Shown: positions 1-8,795 of the stretch, in pieces
Position numbering within the stretch: the first letter of the stretch is position 1
How the letters are laid out: each line of letters opens with the position of its first letter
Source of the DNA: Isotricha intestinalis
Lineage: Eukaryota > Ciliophora > Litostomatea > Vestibuliferida > Isotrichidae
Direction: 5' to 3'
Assembly (NCBI GenBank): GCA_023807065.1
Contig: JAJJLU010000402.1
Span: 1-52,743, forward strand
Length of the DNA: 52,743 bases
The notes under the pieces: generated by a model
Told to the model about the DNA's origin: nothing
Database searches by the model: none
The model's input: only the letters and a program-made list of their open reading frames with translations
Made by a program: the position numbers and the translations under genes

Positions 1-339
1 GACGGAATTGTAGGCATCGATTTTGCCTTTTTCAGCACTAAGCAGTTCGCTTTGTGCAATTAGTTGGTCGTCTTCGAAATCTTTGATCGACTTGAAAATA
101 AAATCCTCAAACGCGGCACCGCCTTCCTCTGTCGTGAGGGCGACACCTTTTTTACCGGGTTGGTAGTGCTCGAACACGTCTTTCATGTTCTTCGGCTTGA
201 AACCTTCACGGTCAGCATCGCTGTTAGGGGCTTCATCCGTGAACTGATCGGCGTAGAGCGTCCTGTTCTGTGGGAACTCTATGATACCATCTTGGGCATC
301 AGCGTCCAAAACTTTTGTAATTACAGTTTTTCTTGCCAT
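1..339 (-). CDS. TssB-like type VI secretion sheath small subunit, 5' part only
   Basis: The minus strand is open from an ATG at 337-339 to the window edge, giving exactly 113 codons with no stop, so the C-terminal part lies outside. Near residues 78-95 the protein carries FKSIKDF followed by DDQLIAQ. This fits the F-K-S-L-x-D-F...Q pattern of TssB/VipA, the small subunit of the contractile sheath of bacterial type VI secretion systems. The N-terminus (MARKTVITKVLDA) looks like a Bacteroidota version, which is my inference. Base composition is near half GC, in sharp contrast to everything to its right, and codons such as GAC, CTC and ACG are rare in the neighbours. The spacer upstream of its ATG is as AT-rich as the host. 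It could be a horizontally acquired gene or bacterial DNA joined by assembly error. Bacterial origin is surer than the exact family. Confidence 0.55.
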   Translation of the reverse strand, partial: MARKTVITKVLDADAQDGIIEFPQNRTLYADQFTDEAPNSDADREGFKPKNMKDVFEHYQPGKKGVALTTEEGGAAFEDFIFKSIKDFEDDQLIAQSELLSAEKGKIDAYNSV

Positions 340-502
340 AGGTTTATATTATTTTAATGAATTATTTGAATAATACATTATTTTATATAGATGATAATTT
401 TTAATGATTTTAATTTAATTATTTATTGAAATAATTGGAGAGAAAAATTATAAAAAATATGATAAAAATTTAATTGTATTTTTAATAAATTTAAATTATA
501 AT
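340..502. other. AT-rich spacer and composition boundary
   Basis: This short AT-rich stretch separates the GC-richer bacterial-type gene from the 3' end of TAF13. The change in composition falls almost exactly at the ATG of the bacterial-type gene. I see no clear bacterial promoter or Shine-Dalgarno motif in it. Confidence 0.5.
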
Positions 503-970
503 TTAACTATTATCTTCAATAATATCATCAAGATCTCTATTTCCTTTTTTTTCAAAGAATTTTTCATCAACTTTTTTTTTAGTTTTCTTTATAGTATCAT
601 AAAAAGAAAGTAAACCTCCAACTCTATAGTATTTCTTTTTATCATTTTTAATAAAATAAATTAAATCTTTTAATTGGATTTCATTAAAGCCTTTTCTTTT
701 ACTTCTTCTATAAGCAAGCATAGAAATATTTTGAATATATTCAATAATATATTCTTGAAGTAATTCTGCACTTTCTAAATTAATGGGTTCTGAATCTCCG
801 AAACCAATCATTAAAGATTTTAAATCTGAAACAAAATTTGGATTTTCATTATTATTATTATTATTTAATGTCCCTGATTGAGATATAAATTTTTTTGATA
901 AACTTAGATTATCAGAAGATATTGTTGAACGTTGTAAAAAGCTTCTTGGAGCTGTAAATGGTTTATTCAT
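503..970 (-). CDS. TAF13: TFIID subunit TAF13 (histone-fold)
   Basis: This is a 155-residue protein. After a disordered Asn-rich N-terminus (about residues 1-46) comes the TAF13 histone fold (about 48-135). The family landmarks are visible: DLKSLMIGFGD at the start, a long helix (ESAELLQEYIIEYIQ), RRSKRKGFNEIQLKDLIYFIKNDKKKYYRV, and the downstream helix with KKKVDE. TAF13 pairs with TAF11 within the general transcription factor TFIID, which recognises promoters for RNA polymerase II, so it should act in the nucleus. The length is close to that of TAF13 from other eukaryotes. The ATG at 968-970 is the first in frame. The identification is strong because both the GFGD motif and the K-x-x-R-V motif are conserved. 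Confidence 0.9.
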   Translation of the reverse strand: MNKPFTAPRSFLQRSTISSDNLSLSKKFISQSGTLNNNNNNENPNFVSDLKSLMIGFGDSEPINLESAELLQEYIIEYIQNISMLAYRRSKRKGFNEIQLKDLIYFIKNDKKKYYRVGGLLSFYDTIKKTKKKVDEKFFEKKGNRDLDDIIEDNS

Positions 971-2009
971 ATTTTTTATATTTTATTTTTATTATTTTTT
1001 AACCATAAAATTATTTATGAAAAATAAATTATGATATAAGGAAAATTAATTTTTAGAAGATGAGCATGGGATTCAATTAAATAAAAAGCGTACGCATATT
1101 TCAATTCTTTAATATTATAATATGAAATAATATATAAAAAGAAAAAAAAATAAAAATTACATTTAAAAAAGAAGATTTCATTTGAATATTGTTTCAACTT
1201 CATTTCATTTCAAAATTTTCATTTCAAATTTGATTAGAATTTCATTTAATTTCTAAAGCAATAATATTTAAATTTTCAAAACCCTTTAAATTAACTAACA
1301 AAATTTTAATTTCAGATTTAACTAATTATATTTCATTTCATTATAATTAAAGTTTAATGTTAAGTTTAATGTTAATAAGATTAAGTTAAGTTAATGTATA
1401 AATGTTTAATTCTAACTTTAAGTAATTTCTATTTCTATAATTATCTCTATTAATAATAATAAATATATGTATATCTCTTATATTATCTCCAATCTTTCAA
1501 AATTTCAAATCTTTCAAAAATTTCAATAAATTGAATCCATGCTCACGTGGGAGTTGGGACTTTAAACCATGCTCAAGGTTTAATTTAATTAATATATAAG
1601 ATAATATATAATTCTATATAAGAAATATTATAAGTTAAAAATGAAAAGAAAAACATGCTCAAAAAAGTCCCTACCCACATATTTTTTTATTAAATTTGGA
1701 AAAGTTTTATCAAAATTACTTTTTTTGTTGAATTTAAGGGATAAGATCATAAATTTTTTGATTAAAGTACTTTAAATAAAATTAGGAATAATTATGATAC
1801 ATTAATACACTCATAGAAAATAATTATAAAGGTAAAAATCAAAATCAATAATTTATATATAATAAAGAAGAAATCAAGAGAAAATTTATTTGATAAATTA
1901 TTTAAGTTTTCAGAACCTTTTCTTAATACATTATTTTTTAAAATTAATCTTTTTCAAGAAATACTATAAGATAATCACAATATTATTTAAAATAAAATAA
2001 CTATAAAAA
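971..2009. other. 1-kb intergenic region with repeat element, no gene
   Basis: No convincing coding frame is present. A 62-codon minus frame at 1015-1203 has no family features. The region is built from TTTCAAT/ATTTCATT-like words and holds the CATGCTCA inverted-repeat element listed separately. The last 200 bases presumably include the promoter of the WD40 gene that starts at 2010. Confidence 0.6.
1061..1680. repeat. CATGCTCA inverted-repeat element
   Basis: The octamer CATGCTCA occurs at 1538-1545, 1568-1575 and 1654-1661, and in reverse complement at 1061-1068. Around the outer pair the match extends to TGAGCATGG(G)ATTCAA, one base of difference over about 15, forming inverted arms about 460 bp apart. 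Within the right part, GTGGG(AGTT)GGGACTTT at 1547-1563 is matched by its reverse complement at 1664-1678, as GTGGG(TA)GGGACTTT. These are the only GC-rich islands in this kilobase. The structure suggests a small non-coding mobile element, a relic of one, or a regulatory palindrome. No transposase is nearby. Confidence 0.5.
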
Positions 2010-3437
2010 ATGGAAAATCAAAATTTAATTAAAAGATATTTCAACGATTTCGAAATTCAAATTATATCTCAAGTCAATTCAATTTTAATTTCAATAAATA
2101 AACTTAATTCTTATAGCATTTACAAATCAAATTTCAAAATTGAATTTCTTCAATCATTTAAATTACTTTCTTCCTTTGATACTATTAATAATATTGTTCA
2201 ATTTATTTTTTCTTTAATAGATGAAAAGAATATCAATATACAAGAAGACCAAAATAATTTAATATTGATTTTAATTTCAAAATTAGAAAAGTGTTCCAAT
2301 GTAGAATTGAATTTAACTAAAGTAGATATTATTTCAAAAGAAATAATTGAACTATTAATAAACAAAACAGAAAAATTAAAAGAAGAAAATAAATTATTGA
2401 AAGAATCTTTTGGAAACGAAATTAAAAAATTAAATGAAAACATTGAATTACTTAAAATAGAAAATTTAAATAAAGAAAAAAAAATAAGTTCAAATGAAAA
2501 TGAAATAAATGAATTAAAAATGAAAATTCAAAAATTAGAAGAAAATAAAAAATTTCCAGATTTAAAATATGTAAATTGTATTAAAGCTCATAAAAGTTAT
2601 GTTAATTCTGTTTCAATTTTTCCTTCAGGGAAAATAATATCAGTTTCAGGTGATAAATCAATTAAAATATTTGATACAAATTTAAATGTTATAGATAAAA
2701 TCTTAAATTCTCATGAACAAGGGATTTTTTATATTGATGTAATAGATGAAAATACTTTTGTTACATGTACAAATGATTTAATAAAAATATGGAATAAAAA
2801 AGAAAATATTTTTGTGGTTAAAAATACAATTGAAAACGCTCATAATGAAGAAATACTAAAAGTAATTCATTTCTCAAACGGGAATTTAATTTCTTGTTCA
2901 AGAGATAAAACAATAAAATTATGGGGAAAAAATAACAATGGATATGAAAATATTACAATTTTATGTCATTCTGATAGAATTAATTCAATTTTATTATTAG
3001 AAGATAAAAATTTATTGATTTCTTCTGGATTAGATGGAACTAATTTTTGGAATATTAATAATTATGAAAAAATATTTTATTTAAAAGAAACTTATTGTGG
3101 ATGGAATGAAGGATTAAAAAGAATTGATGAAGATAAAATTATTATAAAAGGTAAAGACACTAATTTACTTAAAATTATTTCAATTTCACAAAAAAAAGTT
3201 GTTTTAAATGTGAATAATCCTTTTCAATGTAATTCAATTTGTGTTATTAAAGAAAAAGGAATCGTTTTAATAGGAGGTAGAAGTAAAGATATAAGAGTTT
3301 ATAGAGTTGATACATTTGAATGTATTCAAACAATCAAAGATGCACATGAAAATGATATTAGAGGTTTTACTCAAATAAAAGATGGTTTAGTTGCTTCTTT
3401 TTCAAAAGATAAATTTATTAAAATTTGGTCATATTAA
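2010..3437 (+). CDS. Coiled-coil / WD40-repeat protein
   Basis: This 475-residue protein has two parts. The N-terminal portion is helical, with a Glu/Lys/Asn-rich coiled coil around residues 110-180. From about residue 185 it becomes a beta-propeller: units such as IKAHKSYVNSVSIFPSGKIISVSGDKSIKIFD and the final FSKDKFIKIWSY show the WD40 pattern (H near the start, S-G/S-x-D-K-x-I-K-x-W/F near the end). I count about six to seven units, enough for one propeller. Such proteins usually act as scaffolds, and no specific partner can be named. The gene begins ATGGAAAATC after an A-rich leader and ends in TAA right after the last strand, as expected for an intact gene. It lies just upstream of a decayed kinase on the same strand. 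Confidence 0.85.
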   Translation: MENQNLIKRYFNDFEIQIISQVNSILISINKLNSYSIYKSNFKIEFLQSFKLLSSFDTINNIVQFIFSLIDEKNINIQEDQNNLILILISKLEKCSNVELNLTKVDIISKEIIELLINKTEKLKEENKLLKESFGNEIKKLNENIELLKIENLNKEKKISSNENEINELKMKIQKLEENKKFPDLKYVNCIKAHKSYVNSVSIFPSGKIISVSGDKSIKIFDTNLNVIDKILNSHEQGIFYIDVIDENTFVTCTNDLIKIWNKKENIFVVKNTIENAHNEEILKVIHFSNGNLISCSRDKTIKLWGKNNNGYENITILCHSDRINSILLLEDKNLLISSGLDGTNFWNINNYEKIFYLKETYCGWNEGLKRIDEDKIIIKGKDTNLLKIISISQKKVVLNVNNPFQCNSICVIKEKGIVLIGGRSKDIRVYRVDTFECIQTIKDAHENDIRGFTQIKDGLVASFSKDKFIKIWSY

Positions 3438-3679
3438 AATTGATTAAAAATAATTTAAAATAATTATTCATAAACATCATATAATATATATTAGTAATAA
3501 TATAATTATACAAAAAACGATAAATTGTAATCATATATTTTATTCTTATTCAAATAGTATAAGTATAATATATCTAATTTTGGAATAATGAAACTATATT
3601 TGTTTTTCTATTATAAATAAAAAATATTGTTATATCTTATTTTAATATCAAAGATGTTATAAATATGTTTGGAATATTC

Positions 3680-4420
3680 AGTCATTGAGAAAATTAACAA
3701 TATAAACAATTCTTTTTTTATGTTAAAAATATACAAACAAGAAAATATTTTGTAATTAAAGAAATAAATAAACTAAAATATAATACAAATTTATTAACAG
3801 GACAAATAAAACAAATGAAAATAAATTTAGAATCTAATATAATGATTAATGAAATAATTAATTGAGGTAGAAATATTTATTTAATTATGGATTTTTATTT
3901 ATTAAAATTAAAAGAATATATTAATATGAGGGAATTATCAATTGATGAAATAAGAAAAAAATTATTAGAAATAAAATTTTAAAAATAATAAAAGAAAAAG
4001 AAATTAATTCATGGAAATACTCAATTTTCAAATATTTTAATATCTTTAAATCAATTATCATTCAATTTATGTATTGACTATTCAAATGATTTAATAATCA
4101 TCAATATCAATAATAAATCAAAAATTTAATTTAACAATAACAAAAAATATCAAATAAAAGTGATATATGGAGTTTAGGAATAATAATGTATTATATGTTA
4201 TTTAAAAAATACCTTATAATGGTAAAAATGAATATTATTTATATCAAATTATTATATTATATCAAAATTAAATAAAAGATATTGATTAAAAGATTTATTA
4301 ATAAAAATGTTAAAAGTAGATTTAAATAAAAGAATATATTGGGAAGATTTTTTTAATCATTCATTTTTTAAGAATAATAATAATATATTTCCTAATTTAA
4401 TTTTAAAAAAAAATTTTTAA
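3680..4420 (+). pseudogene. Decayed protein kinase (relic)
   Basis: Pieces of a Ser/Thr kinase domain can be followed in order on the plus strand through stops and frame changes. FVIKEIN (near 3749) is the lysine-bearing strand. IYLIMDFY (near 3870) fits the hinge. IHGNTQFSNIL (4007 onward) stands where the HRD...N catalytic loop should be, with the catalytic Asp missing. CIDYS replaces DFG. SDIWSLGIIMYYMLF (near 4160) is the helix F region, and DLNKR...WEDFFNHSFF (near 4320-4370) is the end of the domain. At least three stops fall in frame and there are two or more frame changes. The ending resembles ULK/Aurora-like ciliate kinases. It cannot make a kinase as read. Confidence 0.75.
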
Positions 4421-4662
4421 AATTAAAAACTTAAATTTTATTTAATGAATAATAAAAATAATTAATATTTAATGTATATGGGGATGGGAATATAAAAATT
4501 TTGAACAAAGATAAAAGTAAAATTTTTTTATTTTAAAATATTAAGGTTTAAATTTAGGAAAAATTGACTTTCCAAATAAAATAATGATAAGTTATCTATG
4601 ATATTTTATTCAAATTTATTTATAGATTTTTTTTGTTATCATTTAATTATTATTTTAAAAAA

Positions 4663-5928
4663 ATGGAACAAAATTCCAAATTTTCTACAAAAGACTCATC
4701 AGAAGAAATAATAGATTTAAAATCTCCAAATAGTATAGTTAATAATGATAATTCATCAAATTCAAATGAAAAAAAAGATTCAAAAAATAAAAAAATAGGA
4801 AATAATTTGATTTTGAATATATTTGGAGAAAAAAAAGTAGTTGGAACACTACAATCATTTATTCTTTTCATTATAACCCTTTTAGGAATAATATTAGAAT
4901 ATATATTATTTGTAATTACAACAAAAGGATTTTATAATAAAATATTATATATCATAGATGGAATGTTTTGTTCTTTAACTGCAATTTATATGACAAGTTG
5001 TTTTTTAATTGAACCAGGAATAATTCCACGTAATCATCCAGATTTTCAAGTAGAAAAAGAAGAATTAACAAATAAAATAAAAGAAGAATTTAAAAAAGAA
5101 GAAAATAAAGAAATTAAATTAGAAATAGAAAAAGAAATAAGAGATAAGAAAATTCATGAAGATAATAAATTAGATGAAGAAAAAGATAAAGATGATGATA
5201 TATTAACAAATGATTTAATACCATCAATATTAACTCAAAGAAAATGTAATACTTGTAATATTTTTAGACCTCCTAAAGCTTCTCATTGTAGACATTGTGA
5301 TAATTGTGTCATAAATTTTGATCATCATTGTTTTTATGTAAGTAATTGTATTGGTTTTAGAAATCACAAAAATTTTTATTTATTTTTAATTTATGGAACA
5401 ATTTATGGTATAATTACTACAATATTTAATATAATTCATGTTCTTTATGTATTTTTTTTTAGTAATTTTCCTATTATATATTTAATGTATAAAGGAAATC
5501 CATATTTATTAATTCTAGCTTCAATTGCAATTTTTCTTTCTTTTTTTTATATTTCTTTAGGAAGTAGAAATTATTATTTTATTGGAATTCCGTTTTTAAT
5601 AGGGATAATTATTTTATTTTTTCTTTTTATTAGATATATTCATAATGTTCCAAGATATATAAATCCTTATTCTACTTTTGTTTTACTTTGGGCATTAATT
5701 TTGACTATCTTTGTCACTGGGACTTTTATTGGACAAACCAAACAAATTTTAAGTGGTTATACTGTTAAGCAAAGTGTTAGTATTAAAAATGAATATGTAG
5801 AACATTTAATTTATCGCCAGAAAAATATTAGTACAAAATATTTGAAGGATATTCCTTTTAATGAAAAAATAAAAAATTTTCGCAATTTCTTTTCAATTGA
5901 CAGAAGTGAAAGTTTAGTGAATAATTAA
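4663..5928 (+). CDS. DHHC-type palmitoyltransferase
   Basis: The protein has 421 residues, taking the ATG at 4663; an upstream TTG-started extension is unlikely. DHHC enzymes attach palmitate to cysteines of membrane proteins, usually at the Golgi, ER or plasma membrane. After a hydrophilic N-terminus come two membrane segments (about residues 60-125), the second leading into EPGIIPRNHPDF, a typical pre-CRD motif. A Lys/Glu-rich cytosolic insert follows. Then the Cys-rich domain CNTCNIFRPPKASHCRHCDNC and the catalytic DHHCFYVSNCIGFRNHKNF (about residues 195-245). Several further membrane segments follow, more than the usual two, so the topology may be extended. The catalytic Cys is present. 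It converges with the Pumilio gene downstream. Confidence 0.92.
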   Translation: MEQNSKFSTKDSSEEIIDLKSPNSIVNNDNSSNSNEKKDSKNKKIGNNLILNIFGEKKVVGTLQSFILFIITLLGIILEYILFVITTKGFYNKILYIIDGMFCSLTAIYMTSCFLIEPGIIPRNHPDFQVEKEELTNKIKEEFKKEENKEIKLEIEKEIRDKKIHEDNKLDEEKDKDDDILTNDLIPSILTQRKCNTCNIFRPPKASHCRHCDNCVINFDHHCFYVSNCIGFRNHKNFYLFLIYGTIYGIITTIFNIIHVLYVFFFSNFPIIYLMYKGNPYLLILASIAIFLSFFYISLGSRNYYFIGIPFLIGIIILFFLFIRYIHNVPRYINPYSTFVLLWALILTIFVTGTFIGQTKQILSGYTVKQSVSIKNEYVEHLIYRQKNISTKYLKDIPFNEKIKNFRNFFSIDRSESLVNN

Positions 5929-6358
5929 TATATTTTTTTAATAATTTTTAATGGTAATACTAATAAACAATTTTTTTCAAAAGAAAAAATAAAAAAATAA
6001 ATCTATTAAAGTTTTAAAAAAATAAAAGAAATATTAATCAATCACTCAATAAAAATTCTATCAAATATTATAATCATACTAAATTGAAAAATATTAATAA
6101 ATTGTTTTTACAATTCTTATTGAATTAACAAGATGCTTTGTTTTTTAATTCAGAATAATTAAATATAAAAATTAAATAAGATTCAAATAAAAAATATTAT
6201 TTATTAAAAATAAATATAATTAAATTATTTCATTTTCATTTATTACATTAAATTATATAATTATTATTTGATAATTATAAATTACATTAAGTATATATTA
6301 TTAACCTATAGAAAAGAAGAATAATTTTATATAAACTTAATAAGCTAAATAATTAACT
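5929..6358. other. Convergent intergenic spacer, nothing recognised
   Basis: AT-only words separate the 3' ends of the DHHC and Pumilio genes. No coding frame, RNA gene or repeat was seen. Confidence 0.6.
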
Positions 6359-8590
6359 TTAAGGATTCATATTAAGCATATAGAAGGAAAAGTTTGGATA
6401 TTGAATTAATAATTTAGAAAATAATTTTTGACCAAAATTTAATTTTTGTAATTGAGGAATTAAATCAACTAGCATTTTAAAAAAAATTTCTTGAGTTTTT
6501 TCATCCGAACAACTTATTGCTTTTTGAACTACATAATTACCAAAACTATCAAGTAACATTGAATGAAAATTTTCTTCAATTAATAATTCTTTCATTACTT
6601 TATCTTTTATTTTATTATCTTCAAAACACTTTTCCACAACATTTGAACTAAATTTTTGATTTGAATAAAAAGTTATATTTTTTGCAATTTGTTCAATTAT
6701 TTTTATTTTAATATTTTCACTAGTAAATAATACTATATATTGAATACAATAATTACCATATTGATGAGTAATAATTGAAACTAAATTTTCCTCAATTGCT
6801 TTAACAACTTTATTAATTTTATTTTCATTCATTGTTTCAAAGTATTTTTTAAGGAAAGAACATCCTTTTTTATTTGTTGCAATTTCTACTATTTGATTAC
6901 AAATTCCATCATGAATATTATCAATTAAAACATTGTCAATATTAATTAATTTATATATAATATGTACTGAATTTGAATCATTTATAAATGAAGAAATATA
7001 AGGAACTATTATTTTTATAAAAGCAGATAATAATTTTTCAGTTTTTAAATAATCAATTAAATCTTGTAAAACTCTTGTTCCATACATATTAGTTCCTACA
7101 TTTTGAACAACTGGGAATATGATTGCAATAAATTGAAGTAATTTATTTTCAGTTAAGTAGTTAAATAATTTTTTTATAAAATAATTTCCAAATTGATCTA
7201 TTGATAATTCTTCTACATAACTTAAAATATTATTAAAAAAAAGAGAATTAGCTAATTCTGGGTTTTCTTCTATTTTCTTTTCTAAAAATCTACATCCACT
7301 TTGAATTTTTACTATTAAATGAGCTTGTTTTGCTAATTCTTCATCTGACAAATTTGAGTAATTATAGTTAAAAGTTTTTTTTATATAATTATTATTTTGA
7401 TAATTATTTAATCTTTGAGATTTTAAACTTTGTGTTACATCATTTGAACTAAAACTTCTATAAGGATTATTATAATTAAATTGAATGAAATTATTATTAT
7501 ATCCATTATATGAATTATTATACTGATTATATAAATAATTCATTTGTTGATTATTTATAAATTGTTGATAATAATTCATTTGTTGGTTATAATAAATATT
7601 GTTATTATTATTATACTTTAAATTGTTGTTTGGATTGATTAAATTATTACATAATAAGTTATTACTGTTCATTGACAAATTCCCATAATTTAAATAATCA
7701 CTACTTTTTTTTATATCATAAGGTTTTCCTTTAAAATTTTCTTCTTCATAATTTTGGTCATTTTCCTTATATTGATAAAAATAATTATTATTATTAGAAT
7801 TATTATTAATATTTACATTCATTTTTTGATTTATCAAAGTATTGGTATTAATATTACAACTTTCACTCAAATTATTATAATTATAATCATTATTTTCATT
7901 ATAATCTACATTCAGTATATGATTGTTTTGTTTATTGTATTTATTTTCTGCTTCTTGTTTAACATTATTTTTAAGTATTTCTTGAACAAATGAAGATAAT
8001 TTGTCAGAATTTCCATCATCTTCATCGTCACTTGAATCATTTTCAAATTCGAAAATTCCATTATTTTCATTTTTATTAATATTATCATTAATAATATTAT
8101 CTTTATTATTCATTTGATTCATGAATAAAGAAAAATTATTTTTATTTTCAATTTCATTTTTAACTATTTCAAAAGATTGATCATAATATTTATAAATTGG
8201 GCTTACATTTACTTTTCTTTTGTTATAATAATTATTTGGATAATCTTTTCCTTTACAAAATAAACTTTTACTTAAATAATTTGGTTTTTTTCCGCTTCCT
8301 GGAGGAGGAAATTCTAAGAATTCTAAAGGCACCAATTGATTTAAATTTATTTCACTTAAATTAAAATTATTTTTTTTTGACTTTCTATAATTCTTTTTAT
8401 TATTATCTCCATCTATTGATGATATTGGTGATTCAAGAACTTTTTTAGATAATGATATTGAATTTTTAGGAGTTGATAGACTATATTTTTTTTTGGATTT
8501 TATATTTGTTTTTGGCTTTTTTTCTTCTTGAGTTGTCAATACTTTTCGATTAGTACGAATTGAATTTTGAGAATTTATGTTTTTTTCCAT
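6359..8590 (-). CDS. Pumilio/PUF family RNA-binding protein
   Basis: This is a 743-residue protein. The first roughly 420 residues are disordered and extremely Asn- and Tyr-rich (runs of N, QQMNYYQQ), as is common in PUF proteins of AT-rich protists. From about residue 427 the PUF domain begins, with seven to eight helical repeats carrying the typical core: QSGCRFLEKK, DQFGNYFIKKL, NMYGTRVLQDL, NKKGCSFLKKYF, HQYGNYCIQYI, NQKFSSNVVEKC and DSFGNYVVQKA. PUF proteins bind UGUA-containing sites in mRNA 3' untranslated regions and repress or localise the transcripts. Repeats of the SNVVEKC and GNYVVQK kind are the canonical RNA-base-reading helices of the last repeats. It is transcribed away from the DHHC gene's 3' end. 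The family call is firm; the target specificity is not read. Confidence 0.93.
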   Translation of the reverse strand: MEKNINSQNSIRTNRKVLTTQEEKKPKTNIKSKKKYSLSTPKNSISLSKKVLESPISSIDGDNNKKNYRKSKKNNFNLSEINLNQLVPLEFLEFPPPGSGKKPNYLSKSLFCKGKDYPNNYYNKRKVNVSPIYKYYDQSFEIVKNEIENKNNFSLFMNQMNNKDNIINDNINKNENNGIFEFENDSSDDEDDGNSDKLSSFVQEILKNNVKQEAENKYNKQNNHILNVDYNENNDYNYNNLSESCNINTNTLINQKMNVNINNNSNNNNYFYQYKENDQNYEEENFKGKPYDIKKSSDYLNYGNLSMNSNNLLCNNLINPNNNLKYNNNNNIYYNQQMNYYQQFINNQQMNYLYNQYNNSYNGYNNNFIQFNYNNPYRSFSSNDVTQSLKSQRLNNYQNNNYIKKTFNYNYSNLSDEELAKQAHLIVKIQSGCRFLEKKIEENPELANSLFFNNILSYVEELSIDQFGNYFIKKLFNYLTENKLLQFIAIIFPVVQNVGTNMYGTRVLQDLIDYLKTEKLLSAFIKIIVPYISSFINDSNSVHIIYKLINIDNVLIDNIHDGICNQIVEIATNKKGCSFLKKYFETMNENKINKVVKAIEENLVSIITHQYGNYCIQYIVLFTSENIKIKIIEQIAKNITFYSNQKFSSNVVEKCFEDNKIKDKVMKELLIEENFHSMLLDSFGNYVVQKAISCSDEKTQEIFFKMLVDLIPQLQKLNFGQKLFSKLLIQYPNFSFYMLNMNP

Positions 8591-8795
8591 TTATTTTTTT
8601 CTTTATATATCTTATTGTCAAATTTTTTTATTAAATATATTTTTTATTTAATTAAACAATTAATACATCTTTTTATATAAATTTCATTTTAAAAAAATAT
8701 TAAATTTTTACAAAAATAATTATTAAAAAAAATAAGATATGATTATAATATATAAAAAGTATTGATAAAAGAAACATCTTAAAAAAAATATAATA

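Noticed and set aside
64..357. 97-codon plus-strand frame at the left edge
   Set aside because: It is the shadow of the minus-strand TssB-like gene, which has the recognisable motifs and runs to the window edge.
1015..1203. 62-codon minus-strand frame
   Set aside because: No domain, F/Y/K-rich noise composition, and it overlaps the repeat arm.
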